From NCBI GenBank assembly GCA_963700775.1, contig CAVOYU010000001.1:496001-560000 (forward strand): a stretch of DNA of 64,000 nt, in the 5' to 3' direction. Within the stretch, counting starts at the first letter, position 1. The number at the start of each line of letters is the position of its first letter. The translations under genes were made by a program, and so were the position numbers. Of the stretch, positions 8,700-17,281 are shown in pieces. This DNA is from Thermohalobaculum sp963700775 (GTDB taxonomy: Bacteria > Pseudomonadota > Alphaproteobacteria > Rhodobacterales > Rhodobacteraceae). Under the pieces are notes generated by a model, which saw only the letters and a list, made by a program, of their open reading frames with translations, was not told the DNA's origin and searched no databases.

Positions 8700-8975
8700 T
8701 CAGGCCGAGAGCAGTGCCTTCTTCTCTGCGCCGCGCGCCAGCGCCACCGGCTCGGAGGCATCGCTGATCGCCAGGCGGCGGGCGGAAATCACCACGCGGC
8801 CGACGCAGTCGCGCACGCCGGCAAGCAGCACCCGGGTCTCGGTATCGAGGCGCTGGCCATGGCTGAGCAGATACTGATCGAGCGCGAACTCGACGTTCTC
8901 GAGCGGCAGTTGCACCGTGCTCAAGACCTCGCCGATCCGGTCGCGTTCCTGCGCCTGCCGCATCCCACTCACCAT
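8700..8975 (-). CDS. Conserved-looking small hypothetical protein
   Basis: A 91-residue protein of unknown function. ATG 8975 is preceded by GAGGG at good spacing, whereas upstream in-frame starts give a composition unlike a protein. The sequence RDRIGEVLSTVQLPLENVEF and ETRVLLAGVRDCVGRVVISA is amphipathic and probably all-helical, with no signal peptide, membrane segment or cysteine pair. It is monocistronic between hyuA-like and the TRAP operon. It is possibly a small regulator or stress protein; nothing specific supports that. Confidence 0.6.
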   Translation of the reverse strand: MVSGMRQAQERDRIGEVLSTVQLPLENVEFALDQYLLSHGQRLDTETRVLLAGVRDCVGRVVISARRLAISDASEPVALARGAEKKALLSA

Positions 8976-9594
8976 GTTGCCCTCGTTCTTCTGCCCGATC
9001 CGGCTCGTTGTCCTGATCGTTGGAGGATCGATGTCGACGGTTAAGGGGGTGTAAATACAAGATGTTGAGTTCGTCCCAATTCGGATCAGAATTGCCTGGA
9101 ACTTATTGCATATTGTAGCCTTCGAGTGCGGGTTCAGCGTCGCCCGGCATCTCGTTCCATCGGCCGCGAAGCCCAGTTCGGGGCAGCGCGAATCGAGGCT
9201 GCAACGGTGCATTCCGACAATTCGCCGGCCGATCCACCCGGCTCCCGCCGTCATGGCGGTTTCCGTGCCCGTCACCGGCGAAGGCACCGGCGACGCCCAA
9301 TTCGGCGGCGGGGGGGGGGGCGGTCAATTCGAGGCTGCGCTTCCACAGCGCGGAAAACGTCCCGGCAAATGGACGCTGCGGCATTGGTTTGATCATTTGA
9401 CCACTCGCCTTTCCGTTTCCAGACGCTAAGGTGAGTCAACAATGGGCGGCGCGCCCCGGATCGGCCCGCACGGATGCCCGCGATGCGACGTCATCTAACT
9501 TCGGTGCGCCGAGTTGATCACCACCCGGCAAGGCGCGCCAGGGTGGGGCAACGCCCGGTGAAAATGTGAAATGTGCACGCAAGGGAGGAAGCAC
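8976..9594. other. Intergenic region with AT-rich stretch and G11 tract
   Basis: About 620 bases between divergent genes with no convincing gene. Bases 9035-9120 are much richer in A/T than the surroundings and probably hold the promoter of the small minus-strand gene. At 9310-9320 there is an uninterrupted run of 11 G. The last 60 bases lead to the TRAP operon with a strong GGGAGGA ribosome-binding site at 9582-9588. Short open frames on both strands lack any family resemblance. Confidence 0.5.
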
Positions 9595-10731
9595 ATGACC
9601 AAGTCTAAAGAAACCACAACGGCTTCGCGCCGCAGTTTCCTGAAGGGCGGCCTGCTCGCCGGCGGCGCTGCGGCCACGACGCTCTCGGCTCCAGCGGTCC
9701 TCGCCCAGAGCCCGATCACCGTAAAGATGCAAACGTCCTGGCCGGCATCCGACATCTGGATGGACTTCGCCGCCGCCTATACCGCCCGGGTCGAGCGGAT
9801 GTCGAACGGACGGCTCAAGTTCGATCTGCTGCCCGCCGGCGCCGTTGTGAAGGCGTTCCAGGTGCTGGACGCGGTCAATGATGGTGTGCTCGACGCCGCG
9901 CACACCGTACCGGTCTACTGGTACGGCAAGCACAAGGCAGCGTCGCTGTTCGGCACCGGTCCGGTGTTCGGCGGCAGCGCCACCACGATGCTGGCATGGT
10001 TCCATGTCGGCGGCGGCAAGGACCTCTACAGGGAGCTGACCCAGGACATCATGGGCCTGAACGTCTATGGCTTCTACGGCTTCCCGATGTTCGCCCAGCC
10101 TTTCGGATGGTTCAAGGGCGAGGTCACCAGCGTCAGCGAGCTCCAGGGCTTCAAGTATCGCACCGTCGGCCTGGCCGCAGACCTGATGCAGAAGCTCGGC
10201 ATGAGCGTCGCGCAGCTTCCGGGCGGCGAGATCGTGCCGGCCATGGAGCGCGGCGTGATCGACGCCTTCGAGTTCAACAACCCGACCTCGGACAGCCGCT
10301 TCGGCGCTCAGGACGTGGCCAAGAACTACTATCTGTCATCTTACCACCAGGCCTCGGAGTCCTTCGAGTTCCTCTTCAACCGCGACTTCTACGACGGGCT
10401 GGACGATGACCTAAAAGGCATCCTGGAGTACGGCGTCGAGGCGGCGAGCACCATCAACACCGCCATGGCGATGGACAACTACTCGACCGACCTGCAAAAG
10501 CTCGTCAACGAGTACGATGTCAAGATCCACCGCACCTCGAAGGAGATCCTCGACGCTCAGCTCAAGGCATGGGACGAACTGATCCCCGAACTCGAGCTCG
10601 ACGACTTCATGAAGCGGACCCTTAACAGCCAGCGCGCCTGGGTCGAGCGGGTGGTCTACTATGAACTGATGAACGCGCCCGACTACGCGCTCGCCTACGA
10701 CCACTACTTCCCGGGCAAGCTGAAGCTCTGA
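9595..10731 (+). CDS. TRAP transporter substrate-binding protein, DctP family, Tat-exported
   Basis: A 378-residue periplasmic receptor. The signal peptide is of Tat type: SRRSFLKGG (R12-R13) then a moderately hydrophobic stretch to SAPAVLAQS, cleavage expected after Ala-Gln near residue 37. The mature part starts PITVKMQTSWPASDIWMDF and includes GGEIVPAMERGVIDAFEF (about 205-222), the characteristic DctP helix-strand near the carboxylate-binding Arg. It resembles TakP/DctP receptors for organic acids rather than the TAXI type. ATG 9595 follows GGGAGGAAGCAC. The gene opens an operon with DctQ, DctM, an amidase and a small membrane protein; the downstream amidase hints at an amide or amino-acid-derived ligand. 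Confidence 0.9.
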   Translation: MTKSKETTTASRRSFLKGGLLAGGAAATTLSAPAVLAQSPITVKMQTSWPASDIWMDFAAAYTARVERMSNGRLKFDLLPAGAVVKAFQVLDAVNDGVLDAAHTVPVYWYGKHKAASLFGTGPVFGGSATTMLAWFHVGGGKDLYRELTQDIMGLNVYGFYGFPMFAQPFGWFKGEVTSVSELQGFKYRTVGLAADLMQKLGMSVAQLPGGEIVPAMERGVIDAFEFNNPTSDSRFGAQDVAKNYYLSSYHQASESFEFLFNRDFYDGLDDDLKGILEYGVEAASTINTAMAMDNYSTDLQKLVNEYDVKIHRTSKEILDAQLKAWDELIPELELDDFMKRTLNSQRAWVERVVYYELMNAPDYALAYDHYFPGKLKL

Positions 10732-10813
10732 CGACTTCAGAACCGGAAATCGACACGGCCCGGCGGCGCGCCAGCGCGGCCGGGCCGCTCCACAGATAGG
10801 GCAAGCCGTCAAT

Positions 10814-11419
10814 ATGATCCGCTACGTACAGCTGGCCGACCGCACCTCCGCCTGGTTCGGCAAGGCCTTCGCCTGGACCATCATGATCATGGCCATCGGC
10901 ACCGGCTACGAGGTCGTCGTGCGCTATGTCTTTAGCGCGCCCACGAGCTGGTCCTTCGACCTCTCCTACATCATGTACGGCACGCTGTTCATGATGGGCG
11001 GCGCCTATACGCTGTCTCGCAACGGGCATGTGCGCGGCGATTTTCTCTACCGGCTCTGGCGCCCGCGCACCCAAGCCTGGGTCGAGCTGGTGCTCTACAT
11101 CATCTTCTTCTTCCCCGGCATCCTCGCCCTGGTGATCACCGGCTGGAAATACGCGGCCCGCTCCTGGCGCTTCGTGGAAGTCAGCATCAACTCGCCTGCC
11201 GGCATCCCGGTATTCCAGTTCAAGTCGATTCTGGTCCTCGCCGGCATCCTCCTGGTGATCCAGGGAATCGCCCAGGTCTTCCGCTGCATCATCTGCATCC
11301 GCACCGGCGAATGGCTGGCCCATGAGGAGGATGTCGAGGAACTCGAGGACATGCTGCTGAAAGAGGCGGCCGCGGGCCATATGGACCACGCCGAAAAGAT
11401 CGCCCGGGGGAGCGACTGA
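10814..11419 (+). CDS. TRAP transporter small permease subunit (DctQ)
   Basis: A 201-residue membrane protein with four predicted transmembrane helices: about residues 17-35, 50-65, 90-110 and 138-160. It contains the DctQ signatures TGYEVVVRYVFSAPTSWSFD and SRNGHVRGDFLY (helix 1-2 and loop). A charged, Glu-rich C-terminal tail of about 35 residues extends into the cytoplasm. It lies 82 bases after the binding protein and two bases before the large permease gene, so it is co-transcribed. Confidence 0.9.
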   Translation: MIRYVQLADRTSAWFGKAFAWTIMIMAIGTGYEVVVRYVFSAPTSWSFDLSYIMYGTLFMMGGAYTLSRNGHVRGDFLYRLWRPRTQAWVELVLYIIFFFPGILALVITGWKYAARSWRFVEVSINSPAGIPVFQFKSILVLAGILLVIQGIAQVFRCIICIRTGEWLAHEEDVEELEDMLLKEAAAGHMDHAEKIARGSD

Positions 11420-11421
11420 CC

Positions 11422-12848
11422 ATGACGGACCCGCAGATTCGCCCTATTCATGCTGGGGATCTTCATCCTCATCATCTTCCTGGGCTTCCCGATCTCCTTC
11501 ACCCTGATGGCGCTCGGCATCGCCTTCGGCTACTACGCCTATTACGACCCTTCCCGGATGTGGCGCAGCTACGAGCGCTCGGTCGCAGACGGCGCCGACG
11601 GCCTGACCCAATGGCAGACCTGGATCGAGGGGTTCTTCAACAACCGCATCTTCGACCTGTTCGTGAACCAGACCTACTCGGTTATGGAGAACGACGTGCT
11701 GACCGCGGTGCCGCTGTTCCTGTTCATGGGCTACATCGTCGAGCGCGCGAACATCGTGGACCGGCTGTTCTCCACCCTCTACGTCGCCGCACGCCGGCTG
11801 CCCGGCGCCATGGCCGTGGCAGCGCTGATCACCTGTGCACTGTTCGCGACCGCCACCGGCATCGTCGGCGCGGTGGTGACGCTCATGGGACTGCTGGCCT
11901 TCCCGGCCATGCTGAAGGCCCGCTACGACACCGCCTTCGCCTCGGGCGTGATCTGCGCCGGCGGCACGCTCGGCATCCTGATCCCGCCGTCGATCATGCT
12001 GATCGTCTACGCTGCGTCGTCCGGACGTCTCGATCGTCCGGCTCTATGCCGGAGCGCTGCATACCGGGCTTCCTTCTTGCAGGGCTGTACCTCGTCTACA
12101 TCATCGGCCGGGCGATGATTCAACCCCGAAATCGCCCCGAAGCCGCGGCCCGAGGACGTGGAGGAGATCTCCTTCGGGCGTCTGGTGGTCCTGCTTGCGA
12201 CGTCGTTCATGCCGCTCGCCATCCTGATCCTCGCGGTACTCGGAACAATCCTCTTCGGCCTCGCCACGCCTTCGGAGGCGGCCTCGGTCGGCGCGCTTGG
12301 CGGTCTCGGCCTTGCCGCGGCCTACCGGTCGCTGACCTGGCAGCGGCTGCGCGAGTCGGTCTATCTGACCATGAAGACCACGGCGATGGTCTGCTGGCTC
12401 TTCGTCGGCTCCTGGACCTTCTCGTCGGTATTCTCCTATCTCGGCGGCGACCAGGTGATCGGCGATTTCGTGCGCGGGCTCGACATCTCGCCGCTCGCCT
12501 TCCTGATCATGGCCCAGATCATCATCTTCCTGCTGGGCTGGCCGCTGGAGTGGTCGGAGATCATCATCATCTTCGTGCCGATCTTCCTGCCGCTGCTGCC
12601 GCATTTCGGCGTCGACCCGCTGTTCTTCGGCATCCTGGTGGCGCTGAACCTTCAGACCTCGTTCCTGACTCCACCCATGGCCATGTCTGCCTACTATCTC
12701 AAGGGCATCGCTCCGCCCCAGGTGCAGTTGACCGCAGATCTTCAGCGGCTGCATGCCGTTCCTGGCCATGGTGCTGCTGTCGATGGCGCTGCTGTACATT
12801 TTCCCGGCGCTCGCCTTCTGGCTGCCGGACCTGGTCTATGGCGGCTAG
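11422..12848 (+). pseudogene. TRAP transporter large permease subunit (DctM), broken by five +1 insertions
   Basis: The protein is the 12-TM DctM subunit, readable only by joining frames: MTDPQIR then FMLGIFILIIFLGFPISF, ending LAFWLPDLVYGG before TAG 12846-12848. Removing one base at each of five places restores a continuous product of normal length (about 470 residues): near 11442-11444 (C), 12023 (G), 12060 (C), 12121 (C) and 12734 (G). Between breaks, conserved blocks remain, such as AVPLFLFMGYIVERA, GTLGILIPPSIMLIVYAA, GLATPSEAASVGALG and TSFLTPPMAMSAYYLKG. Conservation beyond each break argues for sequencing error or a very recent loss. If truly broken, the transporter cannot work. Confidence 0.85.
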
Positions 12849-12851
12849 GCG

Positions 12852-14187
12852 ATGACCAGGCCGGCGGACCTGACAGCCCTCGAGGCGGCACGGCGCATCG
12901 CGGCTGGCGAGCTGACTTCAGCCGGCCTTGTCGCCGCCTGTCTCGAGCGCATCTCGGCCGACGAGGACCGGGTCCAGGCCTGGCAATTCCTCGACCGCGA
13001 GAAGGCGCTCGCCCAGGCGCAGCAGTGCGACCGGCGGCGCGCCGCCGGAATGCCGCTCGGGCCGCTGCACGGCGTGCCGGTGGGGCTCAAGGACATCATC
13101 GATGCCGAAGGGATGCCGACCGAGAACGGAACCCCCCTCGACGCCGGCAAGCGGCCGCCCGCGGGATTCCACCGTGGCCCGGCGGCTCAGGGCGGCCGGC
13201 GCGGTGATCCTCGGCAAGACCGTGACCACCGAATTCGCCTACTACCATCCCGGCAAGACCCGGAACCCCCACAACCCCGCCCATACTCCCGGCGGCTCCT
13301 CGCAGGGATCGGCCGCCGCGGTCGCCGCGGGCATGGTGCCGCTGGCGCTCGGCAGCCAGACCAATGGCTCGGTGATCCGCCCGGCCTCGTTCTGCGGCAC
13401 CGTCGGCTTCAAGCCCTCCTTCGGCTCCATCCCGCGCACCGGCGTCCTTCGGGTCGCGGGGAGTCTCGACCATGTGGGGGTGTTTGCCCGCAGCATCGAG
13501 GATGCGGCGCTGGCCGAAGTGCTGATGGGGTCTGACGGTCACGACGGCGATGCGCGTGTCAGCCCCGGCCCCCTGCTGGCCACGGTGCTATCCGCCCCGC
13601 CGGTGACGCCCTCGCTCGCCCTGGTGCGCACGCCCTACTGGGACCGCGCCTTGCCGGAAACCCGGGCTGCCTTCGGTGAGCTCTCCGAGGCGCTGGGCGA
13701 CGCCGCCGACGCAGTCGACCTGCCTGGCCCCTTCGCCGGCGCCGCCGGCTGGGTCACCAACATTATGGCCGCCGAGATGGCGCGCAATCTCGGTCACTAC
13801 GTCGACCGCGATCCCGGACAGACCAGCGACAAGATCCGCGACCTGGTCGCCGCCGGGCGCAAGCTGCCGGCGCCCGACTACCTGATGGCCCGCGACATGC
13901 GCGGCGTCCTGCGCTCGGCGCTCGACCCGATTTTCGACCGCTTCGACGCCATCCTCACTCCCGCGGCTCCGGGCGAGGCACCCGAGGGACTGAGCGCCAC
14001 CGGCGACCCGATCTTCTGCGGGCTCTGGACCCTTTGCGGCCTGCCCGCCGTCACCCTGCCGCTGCTGAGCGGCCCGAAGGGCCTGCCAATGGGTGTTCAG
14101 CTGGTCGGCGCCCACGGCCAGGACGCACGCCTGTTGCGCACCGCCCGCTGGCTGGTACAAACTCTCTCCAAGGAGGAACCCGCATGA
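12852..14187 (+). pseudogene. Amidase-signature family hydrolase, one +1 frameshift
   Basis: This amidase-signature enzyme is about 444 residues once the extra base near 13161 is ignored. The catalytic Ser-cisSer-Lys set is visible: Lys in GVPVGLKDIIDAEGMPT, the serine pair in HTPGGSSQGSAAAVAAGM and QTNGSVIRPASFCG. The frame before the break ends at GKRPP and the frame after resumes DSTVARRLRAAGAVILGKT, both well conserved. It hydrolyses a small amide, probably one imported by the TRAP system, whose stop lies three bases upstream. It starts with ATG 12852 and ends overlapping the next gene as ATGA. Confidence 0.85.
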
Positions 14188-14354
14188 CCGACCGCATCCT
14201 CGCGATTCTGGCGCTGCTGGCCTTCGCGCTCTCGGTATCGGTGGTGCCGTATTTCGTGCCCGACCTCGACCTGATCGTCGTGATCGCGCTCTGCGTCGGC
14301 TTCGCCGCCTACGACTTCTGGCGCGAGCTGTCGCGGCCGAAGAACGGCGGCTGA
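14184..14354 (+). CDS. Small two-helix membrane protein
   Basis: A 56-residue protein starting MTDRILAILALLAFALSVSV, with a strong ribosome-binding site (AGGAGG, 14172-14177) and an ATGA overlap with the amidase stop. Two hydrophobic helices (about 4-25 and 28-46) are joined by a short FVPDLDL turn, and the end is basic (WRELSRPKNGG). It has no recognised family. Its coupling to a TRAP-amidase operon suggests a membrane helper of transport, but that is inference. Confidence 0.7.
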   Translation: MTDRILAILALLAFALSVSVVPYFVPDLDLIVVIALCVGFAAYDFWRELSRPKNGG

Positions 14355-14404
14355 GCCGGGATGACCGCACCGGGGGGTATCGCCCGCTCCGCACCTGGCC
14401 CGGG

Positions 14405-15781
14405 ATGAATTGGCGGCGGCGCGAGGTGCTGGGAGCAATCGGCGCAGCGGCGCTCCGGCCGGCCGGCCTCCTCGCTGCAACACCGCTTGTGCTGACCGCT
14501 GCGCCTGCGTCGGTCCGGCTGGCGCCGCCCGACATGCCCGAGACCGCGGTCTGGGCCTATCAGGGCTCGGTCCCCGGCCCGGTGCTGCGCGTCCGCCAGG
14601 GCGAGCGGCTTCGCGTGCGCTTCGAGAACGGACTCGACCAGCCCTCCACCGTCCACTGGCACGGCATCCGGCTGGCGAACGCGATGGACGGCGTGCCCGA
14701 GCTGACCCAGGATCCGGTGGCCCCCGGCGGCAGCTTCGACTACGACTTCATCGCCCCCGACGCCGGCACCTACTGGTACCACCCGCACAACCGGAGTTGG
14801 GAGCAGATGGCCCGCGGCCTCTACGGCGCGCTGATCGTCGAGGAGCCCGAGCCGCCCGAGGTCGACCGCGACCTGCCCCTTCTGCTCGACGACTGGCGCC
14901 TGACCGGCACGGCCGCGATCGACGAGGAGAGCCTCGGCGCCATGCATGACTGGGCCCATGCCGGGCGGATCGGCAACTGGATCACGGTCAACGGCGACGG
15001 CGCCGCCACGATGCCAGCCCGACGGAACGAGCGGCTCAGGCTCCGGCTCTGCAACACCGCCAATGCGCGCATCTTCGACCTCGCGCTCAAGGGCCTCTCC
15101 GGCTGGCTGGTGGCGCTCGATGGCCAGCCCGTGCCGCCCGGGCCGATGCCCGAACGCCTGTCCCTCGCCCCGGCCCAGCGCGCCGACCTGATCGTCGACG
15201 TGACAGGCGAGCCCGGCGCCGAGGCCGCCCTCGCCTTCGTCGAGCGGGAGGTCGCCTATGCGGCGCTGGTGGTAACGGTCGAAGGCGAGGCCCGTGCCGC
15301 CCCGCTGCCATCCCCCGCGCCCCTCGCCCCGAATCCCGCGCCGCTTCCGGCCGACCTCGCCGGGGCGCTCGCCGCCGATCTAGTGATGGAGGGCGGCGCC
15401 ATGGGTCGGATGCAGGGCGCGAGCCTGCACGGCCGGCACATGGGCATGCGCCAGCTGGTCCAGAACGGCATGGCATGGTCCTTCAACGGCGTCGCCGGCA
15501 TGTCCGAGGCGCCCTTGCTCAGCGCCCCCCGCGGCGGCACAGTGCGCCTCCGCATGGTCAACGACACTGCATGGCCGCACGCCATGCACCTGCACGGCCA
15601 CCACTTCCAGGCGGTCACCGACGGCCGCGCCTCCGGCCCGCTCCGCGACACCATCCTCGTCCAGCGCGGCGAGACGACAGAGGTCGCCTTCCTGGCCGAC
15701 AACCCCGGCAAATGGATGCTCCACTGCCACATGCTCGAGCACGCCGCCGCCGGGATGATGACCTGGATCGAGGTCGGATGA
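14405..15781 (+). CDS. Multicopper oxidase, Tat-exported
   Basis: A 458-residue cupredoxin-type oxidase. The Tat-like start is MNWRRREVLGAIGAAAL followed by a hydrophobic stretch. Copper ligands appear in order: HWHG (84-87), YWYHPHN (123-129), HAMHLHGHHF (392-401) and the type 1/type 3 motif HCHMLEH (440-446) with an axial Met near 450. All four motifs are present, so it is probably active in the periplasm as an oxidase of metals or phenolics, CueO/CopA-like or laccase-like. A central Ala/Pro-rich linker (about 300-330) precedes an MGRMQGASLHGRHMGMRQL Met/His stretch. It is 50 bases downstream of the small membrane protein. Confidence 0.88.
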   Translation: MNWRRREVLGAIGAAALRPAGLLAATPLVLTAAPASVRLAPPDMPETAVWAYQGSVPGPVLRVRQGERLRVRFENGLDQPSTVHWHGIRLANAMDGVPELTQDPVAPGGSFDYDFIAPDAGTYWYHPHNRSWEQMARGLYGALIVEEPEPPEVDRDLPLLLDDWRLTGTAAIDEESLGAMHDWAHAGRIGNWITVNGDGAATMPARRNERLRLRLCNTANARIFDLALKGLSGWLVALDGQPVPPGPMPERLSLAPAQRADLIVDVTGEPGAEAALAFVEREVAYAALVVTVEGEARAAPLPSPAPLAPNPAPLPADLAGALAADLVMEGGAMGRMQGASLHGRHMGMRQLVQNGMAWSFNGVAGMSEAPLLSAPRGGTVRLRMVNDTAWPHAMHLHGHHFQAVTDGRASGPLRDTILVQRGETTEVAFLADNPGKWMLHCHMLEHAAAGMMTWIEVG

Positions 15782-15888
15782 CCCCGATTGCCTCGCCGTG
15801 CTGCAGCCGCGCGGGAGATTCGGTCCGATATACAGTTGCGGAATCTTCCGATCCGGCCAATAATTTTGACCAAAAGGGAGGAGCCGTC

Positions 15889-16185
15889 ATGTGCCAGATC
15901 TTCGCGGGTCAGGATCCCGCGACCTATGAATACGAGACCAGATCGCTCAGGCTCAACGGGCAGTCGACCAGCATTCGGCTCGAGCGCGCCTTCTGGAGCG
16001 TCCTGAACGAAATCGCCGGCACAGAGCAGCTTTCGGTGCCGCAATTCATCTCCAGGCTCCATGCCGAAGTGCTGGAACTCCATGGCGAAGCTCGCAACTT
16101 CACCTCGCTCCTGCGCTGCGCCTGCCTCGTGCACCTGAACCGGATGGCGCAAATGGCGCCGGTTTCGCGGCTGGCGGCAGAGTAG
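15889..16185 (+). CDS. Ribbon-helix-helix domain protein (RHH_4 type)
   Basis: A 98-residue protein whose centre, TRSLRLNGQSTSIRLERAFW followed by LNEIAGTEQLSVPQFISRL, matches the RHH_4 ribbon-helix-helix domain common in alphaproteobacteria. The C-terminal LLRCACLVHLNRMAQ helix is also typical. ATG 15889 is preceded by GGGAGGAGCC. These small proteins are presumed DNA-binding regulators, but targets are unknown. It stands alone between the oxidase and a glyoxalase-like gene. Confidence 0.8.
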   Translation: MCQIFAGQDPATYEYETRSLRLNGQSTSIRLERAFWSVLNEIAGTEQLSVPQFISRLHAEVLELHGEARNFTSLLRCACLVHLNRMAQMAPVSRLAAE

Positions 16186-16257
16186 TACCCCGCTAACACC
16201 CGCAGCGCCCCAGCAGATCGTAGCCTCCCCTCGAACCCAGCCGGAGGGGAGCGAGAA

Positions 16258-16653
16258 GTGGCGAAGGCAATCCACTCGATGATTCGCGTGCTCGACGAGG
16301 CGCGCTCGGTCGGATTCTACCGCAAGGCATTCGGACTGGATGTCGCCGACCGTTTCGACTTTGACAGTTTCACCCTAGTCTACCTCCGCAATGCGGAAGC
16401 GGATTTCGAACTCGAGCTCACCATCAACAAGGGCACGACACAGCCCTACGACCTCGGCACCGGCTACGGCCACATCGCCTTCGCCGTCGACAATCTCGAC
16501 ACCGAGCACGCCCGGTTCAAGAAGGAAGGCCTCAACCCGCGCGACATCGTCGAGTTCAATCGGGACGGCAAGCTGATGGCCCGGTTCTTCTTCGTGCAGG
16601 ACCCCGACGGCTACAAGATCGAGATCCTGCAGAAGCACGGCAGATACCAATGA
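16258..16653 (+). CDS. VOC family protein, lactoylglutathione lyase-like
   Basis: A 131-residue single vicinal-oxygen-chelate protein: HSMIRVLDEARSVGFYRKAF, ELELTINKGT, GHIAFAVDNLDTEHARFKKE and FFFVQDPDGYKIEIL. His/Glu ligands of GloA type are visible (His6, Glu in ELELT, His in GHIAF, Glu in KIEIL), suggesting a metal-dependent glyoxalase I-like enzyme. GTG 16258 is used, with GGAGGGGAG upstream. It may detoxify methylglyoxal or act on a catabolic intermediate of the following dehydrogenase genes. Confidence 0.85.
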   Translation: MAKAIHSMIRVLDEARSVGFYRKAFGLDVADRFDFDSFTLVYLRNAEADFELELTINKGTTQPYDLGTGYGHIAFAVDNLDTEHARFKKEGLNPRDIVEFNRDGKLMARFFFVQDPDGYKIEILQKHGRYQ

Positions 16654-16718
16654 CCCGGGCGCGCCGGCAACGGCGTGCGCGGCAACCGGCTTGGGCCGGA
16701 ATGATCGGGAGGACGACA

Positions 16719-17258
16719 ATGACACACACCACCAGTCCGCGCGGAATGACCCGCCGGGAACTCATGCAGCGGGGCACGGCGCTCGGCGCCGCCTTCGTCG
16801 CCGGCGCCGGCTTCCTCGCCCATGCCAGGGACGCCTGGGCGATGGAGCTGAAGGCGCTCAGCCCGGAGACGATGGCAACCCTGATCCAGATGTCGCGCGA
16901 CATCTACCCCCACGACCGCGTTCCGGACATGCACTACGCCATCGCGGTCAAGGCCCATGACGACAAGGCGGCCGAGGACGCCGCCTTCAAGACGATGATC
17001 GAGGAAGGCGTCGTCGCTCTCGATGCCGCGGCCCAGGCCAGCGGCGGGTCCTCCTATCTCGGCACGGGCTGGGAGATCGACCGGGTGGCGCTGCTGCGCG
17101 GGATCGAGGGAACGCCGTTCTTCCAGGCGGTTCGCGGCGGCCTGGTCGTCGGTCTCTACAACCAGAAGGAGGTCTGGCCGATCTTCGGCTACGAGGGCGA
17201 GTCGTTCTCCAAGGGCGGCTATATCGCGCGCGGTTTCGACGACATCGCGTGGCTGTGA
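16719..17258 (+). CDS. Tat-exported small subunit, gluconate 2-dehydrogenase subunit 3-like
   Basis: A 179-residue protein with a twin-arginine leader (MTRRELMQRGTALGAAF) ending near HARDAWAME. The mature part, LSPETMATLIQMSRDIYPHD, and the C-terminal EVWPIFGYEGESFSKGGYI are typical of subunit 3 of membrane-bound gluconate-type dehydrogenases. It has no cofactor motif; it carries the flavin subunit through the Tat pathway and stabilises it. ATG 16719 has GGGAGGACGACA upstream. The GMC flavin subunit follows after 23 bases. Confidence 0.85.
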   Translation: MTHTTSPRGMTRRELMQRGTALGAAFVAGAGFLAHARDAWAMELKALSPETMATLIQMSRDIYPHDRVPDMHYAIAVKAHDDKAAEDAAFKTMIEEGVVALDAAAQASGGSSYLGTGWEIDRVALLRGIEGTPFFQAVRGGLVVGLYNQKEVWPIFGYEGESFSKGGYIARGFDDIAWL

Positions 17259-17281
17259 GCGGACAACGGGAGGACTGAGAC

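Noticed and set aside
11422..12855. Programmed +1 frameshifting in the broken genes
   Set aside because: Sites share no slippery sequence, occur in unrelated genes and five times in one gene. Not compatible with programmed recoding.
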